Shown here one piece after another: positions 20,179-30,691 of a stretch of DNA of 34,044 bases. Both the position numbers and the translations under genes were made by a program. The notes under the pieces were generated by a model, which worked only from the letters and a program-made list of their open reading frames with translations, was not told where the DNA came from and did not search any database. Source of the stretch: an uncultured Bacteroidales bacterium (lineage in GTDB: Bacteria > Bacteroidota > Bacteroidia > Bacteroidales > P3); NCBI GenBank assembly GCA_947174375.1, contig CAMWIS010000002.1, forward strand, positions 1 through 34,044, in the 5' to 3' direction. Within the stretch, counting starts at the first letter, position 1; every line of letters begins with the position of its first letter.

Positions 20179-20958
20179 ATGATACGCACCTACTCACCTG
20201 AAGAGATAGAAAAAATCAGGGAAAGTTCATTGCTGGTAGGCAAGACGCTGGCGGAAGTCGCCAAAGTCATCGCCCCCGGCGTTAAAACAATGGAATTGGA
20301 ACGCGTGGCCGACGCTTACATCCGGTCGGTCGGCGGGGTTCCCGGCTTCAAGGGCTACGAAGGTTTTCCTTACGCGCTCTGCATCTCGGTCAACGAGATG
20401 GTCGTACACGGTTATCCGAGCGAGTACGAACTGAAGGAAGGCGACATCGTTTCGGTGGACTGCGGCGTTTATAAGAACGGCTTCCACGGCGACTCCGCCT
20501 ATACGTTCGCCGTGGGCGAAGTATCGGAACCGGTCCGCCGCCTGATGGAAGACACCAAGGCGTCGCTCTACGAAGGTATCAAACAGGCCGTGGCCGGCAA
20601 CCGTACCGGCGACATCGGCTGGGCGATACAGCAGTACACGGAGTCGCGGGGCTACGGTGTGGTCCGCGAACTTTGCGGACACGGTGTGGGCGAAAAGCTG
20701 CACGACAAGCCGGACGTGCCCAACTTCGGGCACCGCGGTTGCGGCACCAAGCTCAAGGCCAACAGCGTCATCGCGATAGAACCGATGATTACGCTCGGCA
20801 AACGCCACATCGGCCTGCAATCCAACGGTTGGGGTATCTACACGTTGGACGGCCAGCCGGCGGCGCACTACGAACACGACGTTCTGATTACGAAAGAGGG
20901 ACCCGATATTTTATCGAGTTTCGACGAAATTGAAGCAGTAATAAACAGTAAACATTAA
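20179..20958 (+). CDS. map: Type I methionyl aminopeptidase
   Basis: 259 aa; CISVNEMVVHGYPS, DIVSVDCGVYKNGFHGDSAYTF, ELCGHGVGEKLHDKPDVPNFG, metal-ligand residues present. Confidence 0.98.
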   Translation: MIRTYSPEEIEKIRESSLLVGKTLAEVAKVIAPGVKTMELERVADAYIRSVGGVPGFKGYEGFPYALCISVNEMVVHGYPSEYELKEGDIVSVDCGVYKNGFHGDSAYTFAVGEVSEPVRRLMEDTKASLYEGIKQAVAGNRTGDIGWAIQQYTESRGYGVVRELCGHGVGEKLHDKPDVPNFGHRGCGTKLKANSVIAIEPMITLGKRHIGLQSNGWGIYTLDGQPAAHYEHDVLITKEGPDILSSFDEIEAVINSKH

Positions 20959-20961
20959 ACT

Positions 20962-21180
20962 ATGGCCAAACAGGCATCCATACAGCAAGATGGTACGGTG
21001 ATCGAATCGCTCGGCAACGCCATGTTCCGCGTGGAATTGGAAAACGGGCACACGGTCATCGCCCATATCTCCGGCAAGATGAGAATGCACTACATCAAGA
21101 TCCTGCCGGGCGATCGGGTCCAACTGGAGATGTCGCCATACGATTTAAGCAAAGCCAGAATTGTTTTTAGACACAAATAA
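20962..21180 (+). CDS. infA: Translation initiation factor IF-1
   Basis: 72 aa, [72 protein letters not shown]. Confidence 0.99.
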   Translation: MAKQASIQQDGTVIESLGNAMFRVELENGHTVIAHISGKMRMHYIKILPGDRVQLEMSPYDLSKARIVFRHK

Positions 21181-21192
21181 CCAACTTAAGTC

Positions 21193-21309
21193 ATGAAAGT
21201 AAGACCGTCTGTTAAAAAGAGATCGCCCGAATGCAAGATTGTAAGAAGAAAGGGACGCATCTACATTATTAACAAGAAAAACCCGAAGCTTAAACAAAGA
21301 CAAGGTTAA
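21193..21309 (+). CDS. rpmJ: 50S ribosomal protein L36 (C-minus type)
   Basis: 38-aa ORF (below the ORF-track cutoff) read directly: [38 protein letters not shown]. Confidence 0.97.
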   Translation: MKVRPSVKKRSPECKIVRRKGRIYIINKKNPKLKQRQG

Positions 21310-21347
21310 GCCGCGGACTGGATTAGTAATTTTATAAACAATAGGAT

Positions 21348-21728
21348 ATGGCAAGAATTGCAGGTATAGACCTACCGAACAACAAAAGAGGCGAAATCGG
21401 CCTGACTTATATCTACGGTATCGGCAGAAGCACGGCACGCAAGATTTTGGCCGCTTCCGGTATCGACTTCAACAAGAAGGTACAGGATTGGAACGATGAC
21501 GAATTGGGCAAAATCCGTACTTACATCGGCGACGAACTGAAGGTGGAGGGTGCGCTCCGTTCCGAAGTGCAGACCAACATCAAACGTCTGATGGATATAG
21601 GTTGCTACCGTGGTATCCGCCATCGTCTGGGTCTGCCGTTGAGAGGCCAGAGCACGAAGAACAACGCGCGTACGAGAAAAGGCAAGAAAAAGACGGTTGC
21701 CAACAAGAAGAAAGCGCCCAAGGGCTAA
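21348..21728 (+). CDS. rpsM: 30S ribosomal protein S13
   Basis: 126 aa, [40 protein letters not shown]...[42 protein letters not shown]. Confidence 0.99.
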   Translation: MARIAGIDLPNNKRGEIGLTYIYGIGRSTARKILAASGIDFNKKVQDWNDDELGKIRTYIGDELKVEGALRSEVQTNIKRLMDIGCYRGIRHRLGLPLRGQSTKNNARTRKGKKKTVANKKKAPKG

Positions 21729-21796
21729 GATTAGCGCCGGGGCTTCCCTCGCTTGTCCGTTATGGCGGGCGGCCTGAGGAACGCGCCGCGTGAATC
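21729..21796 (+). other. Candidate structured RNA element in the rpsM-rpsK spacer
   Basis: 104-nt spacer with a GC-rich first part. Imperfect long stem by eye: GATT/AATC, CGC/GCG, TTCC(C)TC/GAGGAA, topped by GTCCG-TTATGG-CGGGC. Confidence 0.35.
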
Positions 21797-21832
21797 AACT
21801 GATTTTTGAAACAATAAGAATAGCGAATAGAT

Positions 21833-22222
21833 ATGGCAAAAACTGCTAAAGCAACAAAGAAGAAGATCGTCAAGGTGGAAGCCACGGGAAAGGCGTTTAT
21901 TTTTGCGTCTTTCAACAACGTGATCGTAACCCTTACCAATAACGCGGGTCAGGTTATTTCCTGGTCGTCTTCCGGCAAGATGGGTTTCAGAGGTTCGAAG
22001 AAGAACACGCCCTATGCCGCCCAGATGGCCGCGACCGATTGCGCCAAAGTAGCTTACGACTTGGGCCTTCGCAAGGTAAAAGCTTTCGTCAAGGGTCCCG
22101 GTTCCGGCCGTGAGTCGGCTATCCGTACGATCCATGGTGCCGGCATCGAGGTAACCGAAATCATGGACGTTACGCCGCTGCCCCACAACGGCTGCCGTCC
22201 TCCGAAAAGAAGAAGAGTATAG
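21833..22222 (+). CDS. rpsK: 30S ribosomal protein S11
   Basis: 129 aa; [44 protein letters not shown]...PPKRRRV. Confidence 0.99.
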   Translation: MAKTAKATKKKIVKVEATGKAFIFASFNNVIVTLTNNAGQVISWSSSGKMGFRGSKKNTPYAAQMAATDCAKVAYDLGLRKVKAFVKGPGSGRESAIRTIHGAGIEVTEIMDVTPLPHNGCRPPKRRRV

Positions 22223-22262
22223 TTACAAGGCCTTGTTAAATTAAGTAAAATCATTTTCAGTT

Positions 22263-22868
22263 ATGGCAAGATATATTGGCCCTAAGTCAAAAATAGCAAG
22301 AAAGTTCCAGGAACCCATCTTCGGTGCGGACAAGGTTCTGGAGAGAAAGAACTATGCGCCGGGTCAGCACGGTCCCAACAAACGCCGCGGCAAACAGTCG
22401 GAATACGGCATTCAGTTGCAGGAAAAGCAGAAAGCCAAATATACTTACGGCATTCTGGAAAAACAGTTCCGTAAGATTTTCCATCAGGCCGCCAGCAAGA
22501 CCGGTATTACCGGTGAGGTATTGCTCCAGCTCATCGAATCGCGCCTCGACAACACCGTTTACCGTTTGGGCATCGCCCCGACGCGTAGCGCGGCCCGTCA
22601 GTTGGTCAGCCACCGTCACATCTGCGTGAACGGCGAAGTCGTGAACATTCCCTCCTATCAGCTCAAACCGGGCGACATGGTGGAAGTGCGCGAACGTTCC
22701 AAATCGTTGGAAGTCATTACCGATTCGTTGGCCGGCAGAACCAATAGCTACAACTGGCTGGAATGGGATGGCGCCGCGATGCGCGGTAAGTTCCTGAACT
22801 ACCCCGAAAGAGAGAATATCCCCGAAACGATTAAGGAACAGCTCATCGTCGAGTTGTACTCCAAGTAA
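22263..22868 (+). CDS. rpsD: 30S ribosomal protein S4
   Basis: 201 aa, [21 protein letters not shown]...[39 protein letters not shown]. Confidence 0.99.
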   Translation: MARYIGPKSKIARKFQEPIFGADKVLERKNYAPGQHGPNKRRGKQSEYGIQLQEKQKAKYTYGILEKQFRKIFHQAASKTGITGEVLLQLIESRLDNTVYRLGIAPTRSAARQLVSHRHICVNGEVVNIPSYQLKPGDMVEVRERSKSLEVITDSLAGRTNSYNWLEWDGAAMRGKFLNYPERENIPETIKEQLIVELYSK

Positions 22869-22919
22869 TCGTAAACCGTGACGTTCTCCAATAATTTGCA
22901 AAACCTAAATAGAAAATAA

Positions 22920-23912
22920 ATGGCCATTTTAGATTTTCAAAAACCGGACAGAGTCAACGTTGTCAGCTTGGACGACAAGAAGGGGGTTTTTGAGTTTCGT
23001 CCGTTGGAACCGGGCTATGGGATTACGATCGGCAACGCTTTGCGCCGTATCTTGATTTCCTCCTTGGAAGGCTTTGCCATCACGTCCGTACGGATTGAAG
23101 GCGTTCAGCACGAATTCGCCACGATTAAAGGCGTGGTGGAAGACGTCATCAACATGGTGCTGAACTTCAAACAGGTTCGGTTCAAACAACAGATTCCCGA
23201 TGTGGACAACGAAAAGATTCACGTCGTTATTTCGAACCAAAGCGTATTCAAGGCCGGTCATCTGAATAATTTCCTGAACGGGTTTCAAGTGTTGAACCCC
23301 GACCTCGAAATCTGCCACATGGAACCCAGCGTCAAACTGACGATGGACCTGACGATTCAGAAAGGCCGCGGTTACATCCCCGCCGACGAGAACAAGAACG
23401 CTTCCGACCCCGTGGGTACGATTGCCATCGACTCCATCCACACGCCGATCAAGAATGTGGAATACGAGACCGACAACTACCGCGTGGAACAGAAGACCGA
23501 CTACGAGAAATTGGTGTTGACGATTACGACCGACGGCTCCATCTCGCCGAAAGACGCGTTGAAAGAAGCGGCCAAGATTCTGATTTACCATTTCATGTTG
23601 TTCTCCGACGAAAAGATCCAGTTCGAAGAAGGTCATGTAGAGACGTCCGAACCCTTGGATGAAGGCGACTTGCATCTGCGTCAGTTGCTCAAGACCAAAC
23701 TTTCGGATTTGGAACTGTCTGTCCGCGCGTTGAACTGCCTCAAATCGGCGGAAGTGGAAACCCTGGGCGACCTCGTGGCGTTCCACAAAGCGGATTTGCT
23801 CAAGTTCAGAAACTTCGGCAAGAAGTCGCTGACGGAACTCGAAGCCTTGGTAAAAGACAAGAAACTGGAGTTCGGCATGAACGTACAGAAATATAAATTA
23901 GACAAAGATTAA
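22920..23912 (+). CDS. rpoA: DNA-directed RNA polymerase subunit alpha
   Basis: 330 aa; [39 protein letters not shown]-terminal alpha-[26 protein letters not shown]...[11 protein letters not shown]. Confidence 0.99.
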   Translation: MAILDFQKPDRVNVVSLDDKKGVFEFRPLEPGYGITIGNALRRILISSLEGFAITSVRIEGVQHEFATIKGVVEDVINMVLNFKQVRFKQQIPDVDNEKIHVVISNQSVFKAGHLNNFLNGFQVLNPDLEICHMEPSVKLTMDLTIQKGRGYIPADENKNASDPVGTIAIDSIHTPIKNVEYETDNYRVEQKTDYEKLVLTITTDGSISPKDALKEAAKILIYHFMLFSDEKIQFEEGHVETSEPLDEGDLHLRQLLKTKLSDLELSVRALNCLKSAEVETLGDLVAFHKADLLKFRNFGKKSLTELEALVKDKKLEFGMNVQKYKLDKD

Positions 23913-23938
23913 GGACTAAGATAAGGAAACTTACAGCT

Positions 23939-24454
23939 ATGAGACACGGAAAGAAATTCAACAAGCTCAGCAGAACGCACATGCACAGACGTCAGATGTT
24001 GGCCAACATGGCGTCGTCGCTGATTTTACATAAGAGAATCAAAACCACTTTGGCCAAGGCGAAAGCGTTGCGCGTTTACGTGGAACCGCTTTTGACGAAA
24101 TCCAAAGACGATACGACGGCTTCGCGCCGCACGGTGTTCAGCTACCTGCAGAACAAGGAGGCGGTGACGGAACTGTTCCGCGAAGTTTCGCCGAAGATTG
24201 CCCAGCGTCCCGGCGGTTACACGCGCATCCTCAAACTCGGTTTCCGTTTGGGTGACAACGCCGAAATGGCCCTCATCGAACTGGTGGACTACAACGAAGC
24301 CATGTTGAGCGCCAAGAAAGACACGGGCAAAGCCAAAACGCGCCGTGCCGGCGCCCGCAAGAAAGCCGAAGCCAAACCGGCTGAAGCCGCCGCGCCCGCT
24401 GCCGAAACGACGGAAGCCCCTGCTGCGGAAGTAAAGGAAGGTGAAAACGCCTAA
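23939..24454 (+). CDS. rplQ: 50S ribosomal protein L17 with Ala/Glu-rich C-terminal tail
   Basis: 171 aa; [45 protein letters not shown]... then [29 protein letters not shown] tail. Confidence 0.98.
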   Translation: MRHGKKFNKLSRTHMHRRQMLANMASSLILHKRIKTTLAKAKALRVYVEPLLTKSKDDTTASRRTVFSYLQNKEAVTELFREVSPKIAQRPGGYTRILKLGFRLGDNAEMALIELVDYNEAMLSAKKDTGKAKTRRAGARKKAEAKPAEAAAPAAETTEAPAAEVKEGENA

Positions 24455-24476
24455 CAGCCTTATCGGCTGATAATGC

Positions 24477-24514
24477 GGGGCTGCTCCAATTTATTGGGAC
24501 AGCCCCTTTTTTTT
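24477..24514 (+). terminator. Intrinsic terminator of the ribosomal super-operon
   Basis: GGGGCTG CTCCAAT TT ATTGGGA CAGCCCC hairpin followed by T8. Confidence 0.93.
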
Positions 24515-24535
24515 AAAGACGACTTGACGTATATT

Positions 24536-24543
24536 TACATTTG
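24536..24543 (+). promoter_or_regulatory. Candidate -7 element (TACATTTG) for eno
   Basis: Matches TAnnTTTG, 28 nt upstream of the eno ATG; -33 box weak. Confidence 0.5.
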
Positions 24544-24544
24544 A

Positions 24545-25867
<1,323 letters not shown>

Positions 25868-25890
25868 AACGGTTGACTTGTATATAAATC

Positions 25891-25921
25891 GAACGGGCCG
25901 GCGGCTTTCGTCGGTCCGTTC
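25891..25921 (+). terminator. Strong hairpin after eno (possible weak terminator or attenuator)
   Basis: GAACGGGCCGGC-GGCTTTC-GTCGGTCCGTTC, 12-bp stem including two G-T pairs, followed only by a broken T run (TCTTATTATC). Confidence 0.5.
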
Positions 25922-25954
25922 TCTTATTATCAACCATAACGAAAACCTGAAACC

Positions 25955-28300
25955 ATGAGACCGCTTTTTCAACCGATACGCATTCCGCTTGTCGGCAAGC
26001 GTTTCCCGGCCTTTCTGCTCGCAGGGCTTTTCCTGCTTTTGAGCGCCGGTCCTGGTTTCGGAGCCGCGACGGCGGATGAACCGACTGCGGCTGCGGCCAC
26101 GGCGGCCGCCAAGCCACAATCCAACCGCCCCAAAGTGGGCCTCGTGCTCAGCGGCGGCGGCGCCAAAGGCATCGCCCACGTGGGCATCCTCAAAATCATA
26201 GAGGAACTCGGCATTCCCGTGGACTATATCACGGGTACGAGCATGGGCTCGATTATCGGCGGACTTTACGCTTACGGCTATTCGGCGGCCGAACTGGATT
26301 CCATCCTGCGCGCGGCCGACTGGGACGTGTTGCTTTCAGACAAAGCCATCCGTTCCGATATCTCTTTGACGGAAAAACGGACGGCCGACCAATACGTCAT
26401 CACGTTGCCGTTCGGTCAGAAATCTTCGTTGCTGCCCATCGGCATCCTCAAAGGCCAACACATCAACAACCTGTTTTACACGTTGACGGCCAACACCTAT
26501 GCGCTCAACAGTTTTGACGAACTCAAAATTCCGTTCCGCTGTGTTGCCACCGACGTGCTGACCGGACAGGCCATCGTGCTCAAAGACGGCAACCTGGCCG
26601 AAGCCATGCGCGCCAGCATGGCCATTCCCGGCGTATTCAACCCCGTGGAAAAGGATTCGATGATTCTTGTGGACGGCGGGCTCGTCGATAACTTTCCAGT
26701 GGAAGAAATCATCAAAATGGGCGCCGATATCATTATCGGCGTGGATGTCGGCTTCCAATACAAGGGCAAAGACAAACTGAAAAACATGGCCAATGTCTTG
26801 GAAATGTCGCTGTTCATGCACACCAAGACGAAGATAGCCAAAAACAAGGAGCGTTGCCGAATCCTCGTCACGCCGGATTTAACCGGATATGGCCCTTCCA
26901 GCTTCGGCGCCACCGACTCGCTGCTGGCGCGCGGTGAGGCCGCCGCCCGCGCCCAATACGACGAATTCAAGAAATTAGCCGACGAATTGGCCGCCTACCG
27001 ACAACCGGCTACGCCTAAGGTCAGCCGTTACCCGCACCTGCCGATGGCAAACGTCTATGTTTCGGAAATCCAATTCGAAGGCTTGTCCAAATTCAGCCCG
27101 CAATTCGCCAACCAGTTCCTGCAGATCGAGCACAACACCTGGGTCAAGCAGGACGATATCGTCCGCGGCGTGGAACGGCTGTACGGTTCGATGGTGTTCG
27201 ACAACGTCAGCTACACGTTTCTGCCCGACACCAACAACCGGGCGCAGGTGGTATTGAAAATCACGGTGGATGAGAAACCGACCAACGCGTTCCGCCTCGG
27301 CTTCCGCTACGACAACCAACGTTCGGCCGCTCTGTTGGCCGGCGTGGTGTTCCGCGATTTGGGCATTCCCAACACCCGCCTGAGCATAGACGGCGAACTC
27401 TCGCGCATGCCCGGCGTCAAGGCGGAATTCCTCTTTACGCCCAAATGGAAGCGCAACGGCGACTTCGTATTTTGGCATCCCCGCATCGGGGCCGCCTATC
27501 AGTTCTATTTCATTAACAACGAGAGGCTGTATCACGACTGGAGCGACCCGAATACGCCGACAAGCGAATTCTCATCCCAGGGCCACCGGTTCAGCCTTTT
27601 CGCCCAGTCGAACTGGCGACGCAGCATTTTGGGCGGCGGCGTCCGTTTGAACTACCATAACTTTAAGGAGAAATTCACGACCGATACGGACTTCGGACAG
27701 CGTAACTTCTTTTACGTCATGCCCTATCTGTTCTTCCTGCACGACAGTTACGACCGGCTCTTTTTCCCGCAACACGGTATCAAGGCCGACATCGAGGTGT
27801 CCTACCCCATCGGCCTCGGCATCTCCGCGCCCTATGCCGACCGTTTCCTGACGGCACGCGCCTACCTCGACTTCGCGTTCTCGCCCAAACGCTGGTTCTC
27901 GATTTACCCCGGGCTCGCCGTGGGGACGAACCTGCTGAAGACGACGGCCACGATTCCGACGCCCTATATGTTCTACCAAGGCGGCTTGACCGGCCTGCGC
28001 AACGGCATCCAGCAAACCGACTTCGCGGGGCTGTTGCCGTTTCAGAGCGAGGGCCAGCATTTTTGGAACGTACACCTGAACCTGCAGGCCGAAATATTGA
28101 AAAACCTGTATGTCTCCCTGCGGGGCTACACGGGGATGTCGGTCTATGACATCCGCGATATCACCCATTTGGACGAGTTTATCTACGGCGGTGCGGCGGG
28201 CCTGAGTTACAACACGCCCATCGGCCCCATCGGCGTGCATTTCCAGACCTCCAACGTGCACCCGTTCAATATCTGGCTAAATATCCTTTACTGGTTATGA
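25955..28300 (+). CDS. Patatin-like phospholipase with POTRA and BamA/Omp85-type outer-membrane barrel
   Basis: 781 aa; signal peptide; GGGAKGIAHVGIL oxyanion region, GTSMG nucleophile, DGGLVDNFP; POTRA-like VYVSEIQFEGLSKFSPQFANQFL...VVLKITVDEKP; aromatic-rich C-terminal beta-strand repeats. Confidence 0.9.
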   Translation: MRPLFQPIRIPLVGKRFPAFLLAGLFLLLSAGPGFGAATADEPTAAAATAAAKPQSNRPKVGLVLSGGGAKGIAHVGILKIIEELGIPVDYITGTSMGSIIGGLYAYGYSAAELDSILRAADWDVLLSDKAIRSDISLTEKRTADQYVITLPFGQKSSLLPIGILKGQHINNLFYTLTANTYALNSFDELKIPFRCVATDVLTGQAIVLKDGNLAEAMRASMAIPGVFNPVEKDSMILVDGGLVDNFPVEEIIKMGADIIIGVDVGFQYKGKDKLKNMANVLEMSLFMHTKTKIAKNKERCRILVTPDLTGYGPSSFGATDSLLARGEAAARAQYDEFKKLADELAAYRQPATPKVSRYPHLPMANVYVSEIQFEGLSKFSPQFANQFLQIEHNTWVKQDDIVRGVERLYGSMVFDNVSYTFLPDTNNRAQVVLKITVDEKPTNAFRLGFRYDNQRSAALLAGVVFRDLGIPNTRLSIDGELSRMPGVKAEFLFTPKWKRNGDFVFWHPRIGAAYQFYFINNERLYHDWSDPNTPTSEFSSQGHRFSLFAQSNWRRSILGGGVRLNYHNFKEKFTTDTDFGQRNFFYVMPYLFFLHDSYDRLFFPQHGIKADIEVSYPIGLGISAPYADRFLTARAYLDFAFSPKRWFSIYPGLAVGTNLLKTTATIPTPYMFYQGGLTGLRNGIQQTDFAGLLPFQSEGQHFWNVHLNLQAEILKNLYVSLRGYTGMSVYDIRDITHLDEFIYGGAAGLSYNTPIGPIGVHFQTSNVHPFNIWLNILYWL

Positions 28301-28315
28301 TACTATATATATCTT

Positions 28316-30691
28316 ATGTTTCGGCCTGACACAAGCCAACGGCTTTTCCTATGCCTGCTCCTATGCATCGGATGCTTGTTTTTCCCGATGCGGGTACAGG
28401 CGCAAACCACCGCCACATCCGTCCGCGTGCACGGCATCGTGCGCGACGCCGCCAACGGCGAAGCCCTGCCGCAAGCCGCCATTTGGATTCCGGCCTTACA
28501 GAGCGGCGCGGTGGCGGACGCCCAAGGCAAATTCGATTTCCGTATCCCCGCCGGCACTTACGCGCTGGAAGTGCGCTTCTTAGGCTACGAAACGCGCCAC
28601 GATACGTTGCGCCTCAACCGCGACCGCGTGCTGACGTTTGACCTCGTCGGCACGGCCCGCCAGCTGAGCGGCGTGGAAATCAAAAGCCGGCAAAGCCAAC
28701 AGCTGCGCAACAACATCGTGGGCATGGAGCAACTGAGCGTGGCCGCCATCAAGAAACTGCCCACGCTTTTGGGCGAGGCCGACCTGCTCAAATCGGTGCA
28801 GTTCCTGCCCGGCATCATCATGACGTCGGAAGGCAGTTCGGGCTTCAGCGTGCGGGGCGGTTCCCCCGACCAAAATTTTATCCTGCTCGACCACGCCCCG
28901 ATTTACAATCCGTCGCACGCGCTCGGCTTCTTCTCTATTTTCAACAACGACGTCATCGACGGGGCGACGGTCTATAAGGGCGATATGCCCCTGCAATTCG
29001 GCGGCCGGCTGTCGTCGGTCATAGACGCCACGATGCGCGAGGGCGACTACCACCGCTATCATGTTACGGGCGGCATCGGCCTGCTGCTGACGCGCCTGAC
29101 CGTCGAAGGCCCCATTGTGAACGACCTGTTCTCGTTTTTGGTGGCCGGCCGCCGGACTTACTTCGACGCGTTCCTGCCGATGTTCGACATCAAGGGCGTG
29201 AAGCTGTATTTCTACGACGCCAACGCCAAACTCTCGTTCCGCAGCCGCAACCGCAAGGACAAACTGACGCTGTCGGGCTATATGGGGCGTGACGTAGCCG
29301 GCATGAGCGTCATGCACGCCGTGGCCGACTACGGCAACAAAGCCCTTGACCTGAGCTGGCACCATTTCTTCTCCGACGATTTCGTCATGACCGTTTCGGG
29401 CATCATCAGCGACTACCGCTACCTGATGGGCTTGGAATCCGAAATGTTTACGCTGGACTGGGACGCGCATACGACCGACTACGGCGGCCAGGTGGATTTC
29501 CTCTACACGCTCGGCAAGCATACGCTCCGTTTCGGCCTGACGTCCACCTATCATATCTACGACCCGGGCGACGTGACCGTCAATATGTTCGAAAGCATGG
29601 GCTTCATTGACACGAACGTCAGCTGGAGCTATACGCAGGAACGCTTCCATGCGCTGGAAAACGCGTTTTACATCGGCAACGACCAGGCCATAGGCGACCA
29701 CTTCCTGCTGAAATACGGCCTGCGCCTGAGTTCGTTCAGCAATATCGGCGCCGACTCCGTGTATTATTACCGCAACGGCGAAGTGAGCGAGGCGCTGTAC
29801 TATCCCGAAGGCCGGTTTTACCATACCTATTGGGGTATTGAGCCGCGCGTGGGCCTGAGTTGGCTGATCGACAGCACGATGAGCCTTAAACTGAACTACG
29901 CCCGCACGATGCAGTACACGCAGATGGCGCAGAACTCCACGTCGGGCAACCCGCTGGACGTTTGGTTCCCGGCCAACCCGACGCTGTTGCCCCAAATCGC
30001 CGACCAGGGCGCACTCGGCTTTGAAAAGCATTTCAAGGACGGCGAATGGGAGACCTCCATCGAATTTTACTACCGCTACTTGCAGAACGTGGTCGATTTC
30101 AAGGATCACGCCATCGTTTTGGGCAACCGCTATCTGTACGGCGAGGTGCGTTCCGGCACGGGACAGGCCTACGGCATGGAGGTTTCGCTCAAACGCACGC
30201 GCGGCATCGTGAACGGCTCGCTCAGCTATACGCTTTCCAAATCGACGCGCCGCATCGAGGGCGTGAACCGCGGCGAGACCTACCCTTCGCCTTACGACCG
30301 GCCGCACGCGCTGACCGTATTGCTGAACATAGAGCCGCACCCGCGCCACAGCATCAACCTCAACTGGGTGTTTTACTCCGGCCTGCCGACGAACTTTCCG
30401 CACGGCAAGGCCGTTATCGACGGCGAATGGGTGCCGATTTACGGCGACCGCAACAGCGACCGCATGCCGAACTACCACCGCCTGGACATCGGCTACACGT
30501 TCCGCGCCAAGCCCGACCCGAACCGCCGTTTTACCTGGGACTTGTCGGTGGGCTGCTACAACGTGTATGCGCGCAAGAACCCGTGGACGATCAGTTTCAA
30601 ACAAGACCCCGAAAATCCAGGCCGTTCGTATGCGGAGATGATATACCTGTTCTCGGCGGTGCCTTCCATAACCTTTAATTTCAGATGGTAA
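28316..30691 (+). CDS. TonB-dependent receptor with carboxypeptidase-regulatory-like N-terminal domain
   Basis: 791 aa; signal peptide ending VQAQ; VHGIVRDAANGEALPQAAIWIP...GTYALEVRFLGYE; plug GFSVRGGSPDQNFILLDHAPIYNPSH; C-terminal strand VPSITFNFRW. Confidence 0.92.
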   Translation: MFRPDTSQRLFLCLLLCIGCLFFPMRVQAQTTATSVRVHGIVRDAANGEALPQAAIWIPALQSGAVADAQGKFDFRIPAGTYALEVRFLGYETRHDTLRLNRDRVLTFDLVGTARQLSGVEIKSRQSQQLRNNIVGMEQLSVAAIKKLPTLLGEADLLKSVQFLPGIIMTSEGSSGFSVRGGSPDQNFILLDHAPIYNPSHALGFFSIFNNDVIDGATVYKGDMPLQFGGRLSSVIDATMREGDYHRYHVTGGIGLLLTRLTVEGPIVNDLFSFLVAGRRTYFDAFLPMFDIKGVKLYFYDANAKLSFRSRNRKDKLTLSGYMGRDVAGMSVMHAVADYGNKALDLSWHHFFSDDFVMTVSGIISDYRYLMGLESEMFTLDWDAHTTDYGGQVDFLYTLGKHTLRFGLTSTYHIYDPGDVTVNMFESMGFIDTNVSWSYTQERFHALENAFYIGNDQAIGDHFLLKYGLRLSSFSNIGADSVYYYRNGEVSEALYYPEGRFYHTYWGIEPRVGLSWLIDSTMSLKLNYARTMQYTQMAQNSTSGNPLDVWFPANPTLLPQIADQGALGFEKHFKDGEWETSIEFYYRYLQNVVDFKDHAIVLGNRYLYGEVRSGTGQAYGMEVSLKRTRGIVNGSLSYTLSKSTRRIEGVNRGETYPSPYDRPHALTVLLNIEPHPRHSINLNWVFYSGLPTNFPHGKAVIDGEWVPIYGDRNSDRMPNYHRLDIGYTFRAKPDPNRRFTWDLSVGCYNVYARKNPWTISFKQDPENPGRSYAEMIYLFSAVPSITFNFRW

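Noticed and set aside
28580-30604. 674-aa minus-strand ORF over the TonB-dependent receptor
   Set aside because: Same antisense codon-bias artefact; the plus strand has clear signal peptide, plug and barrel.
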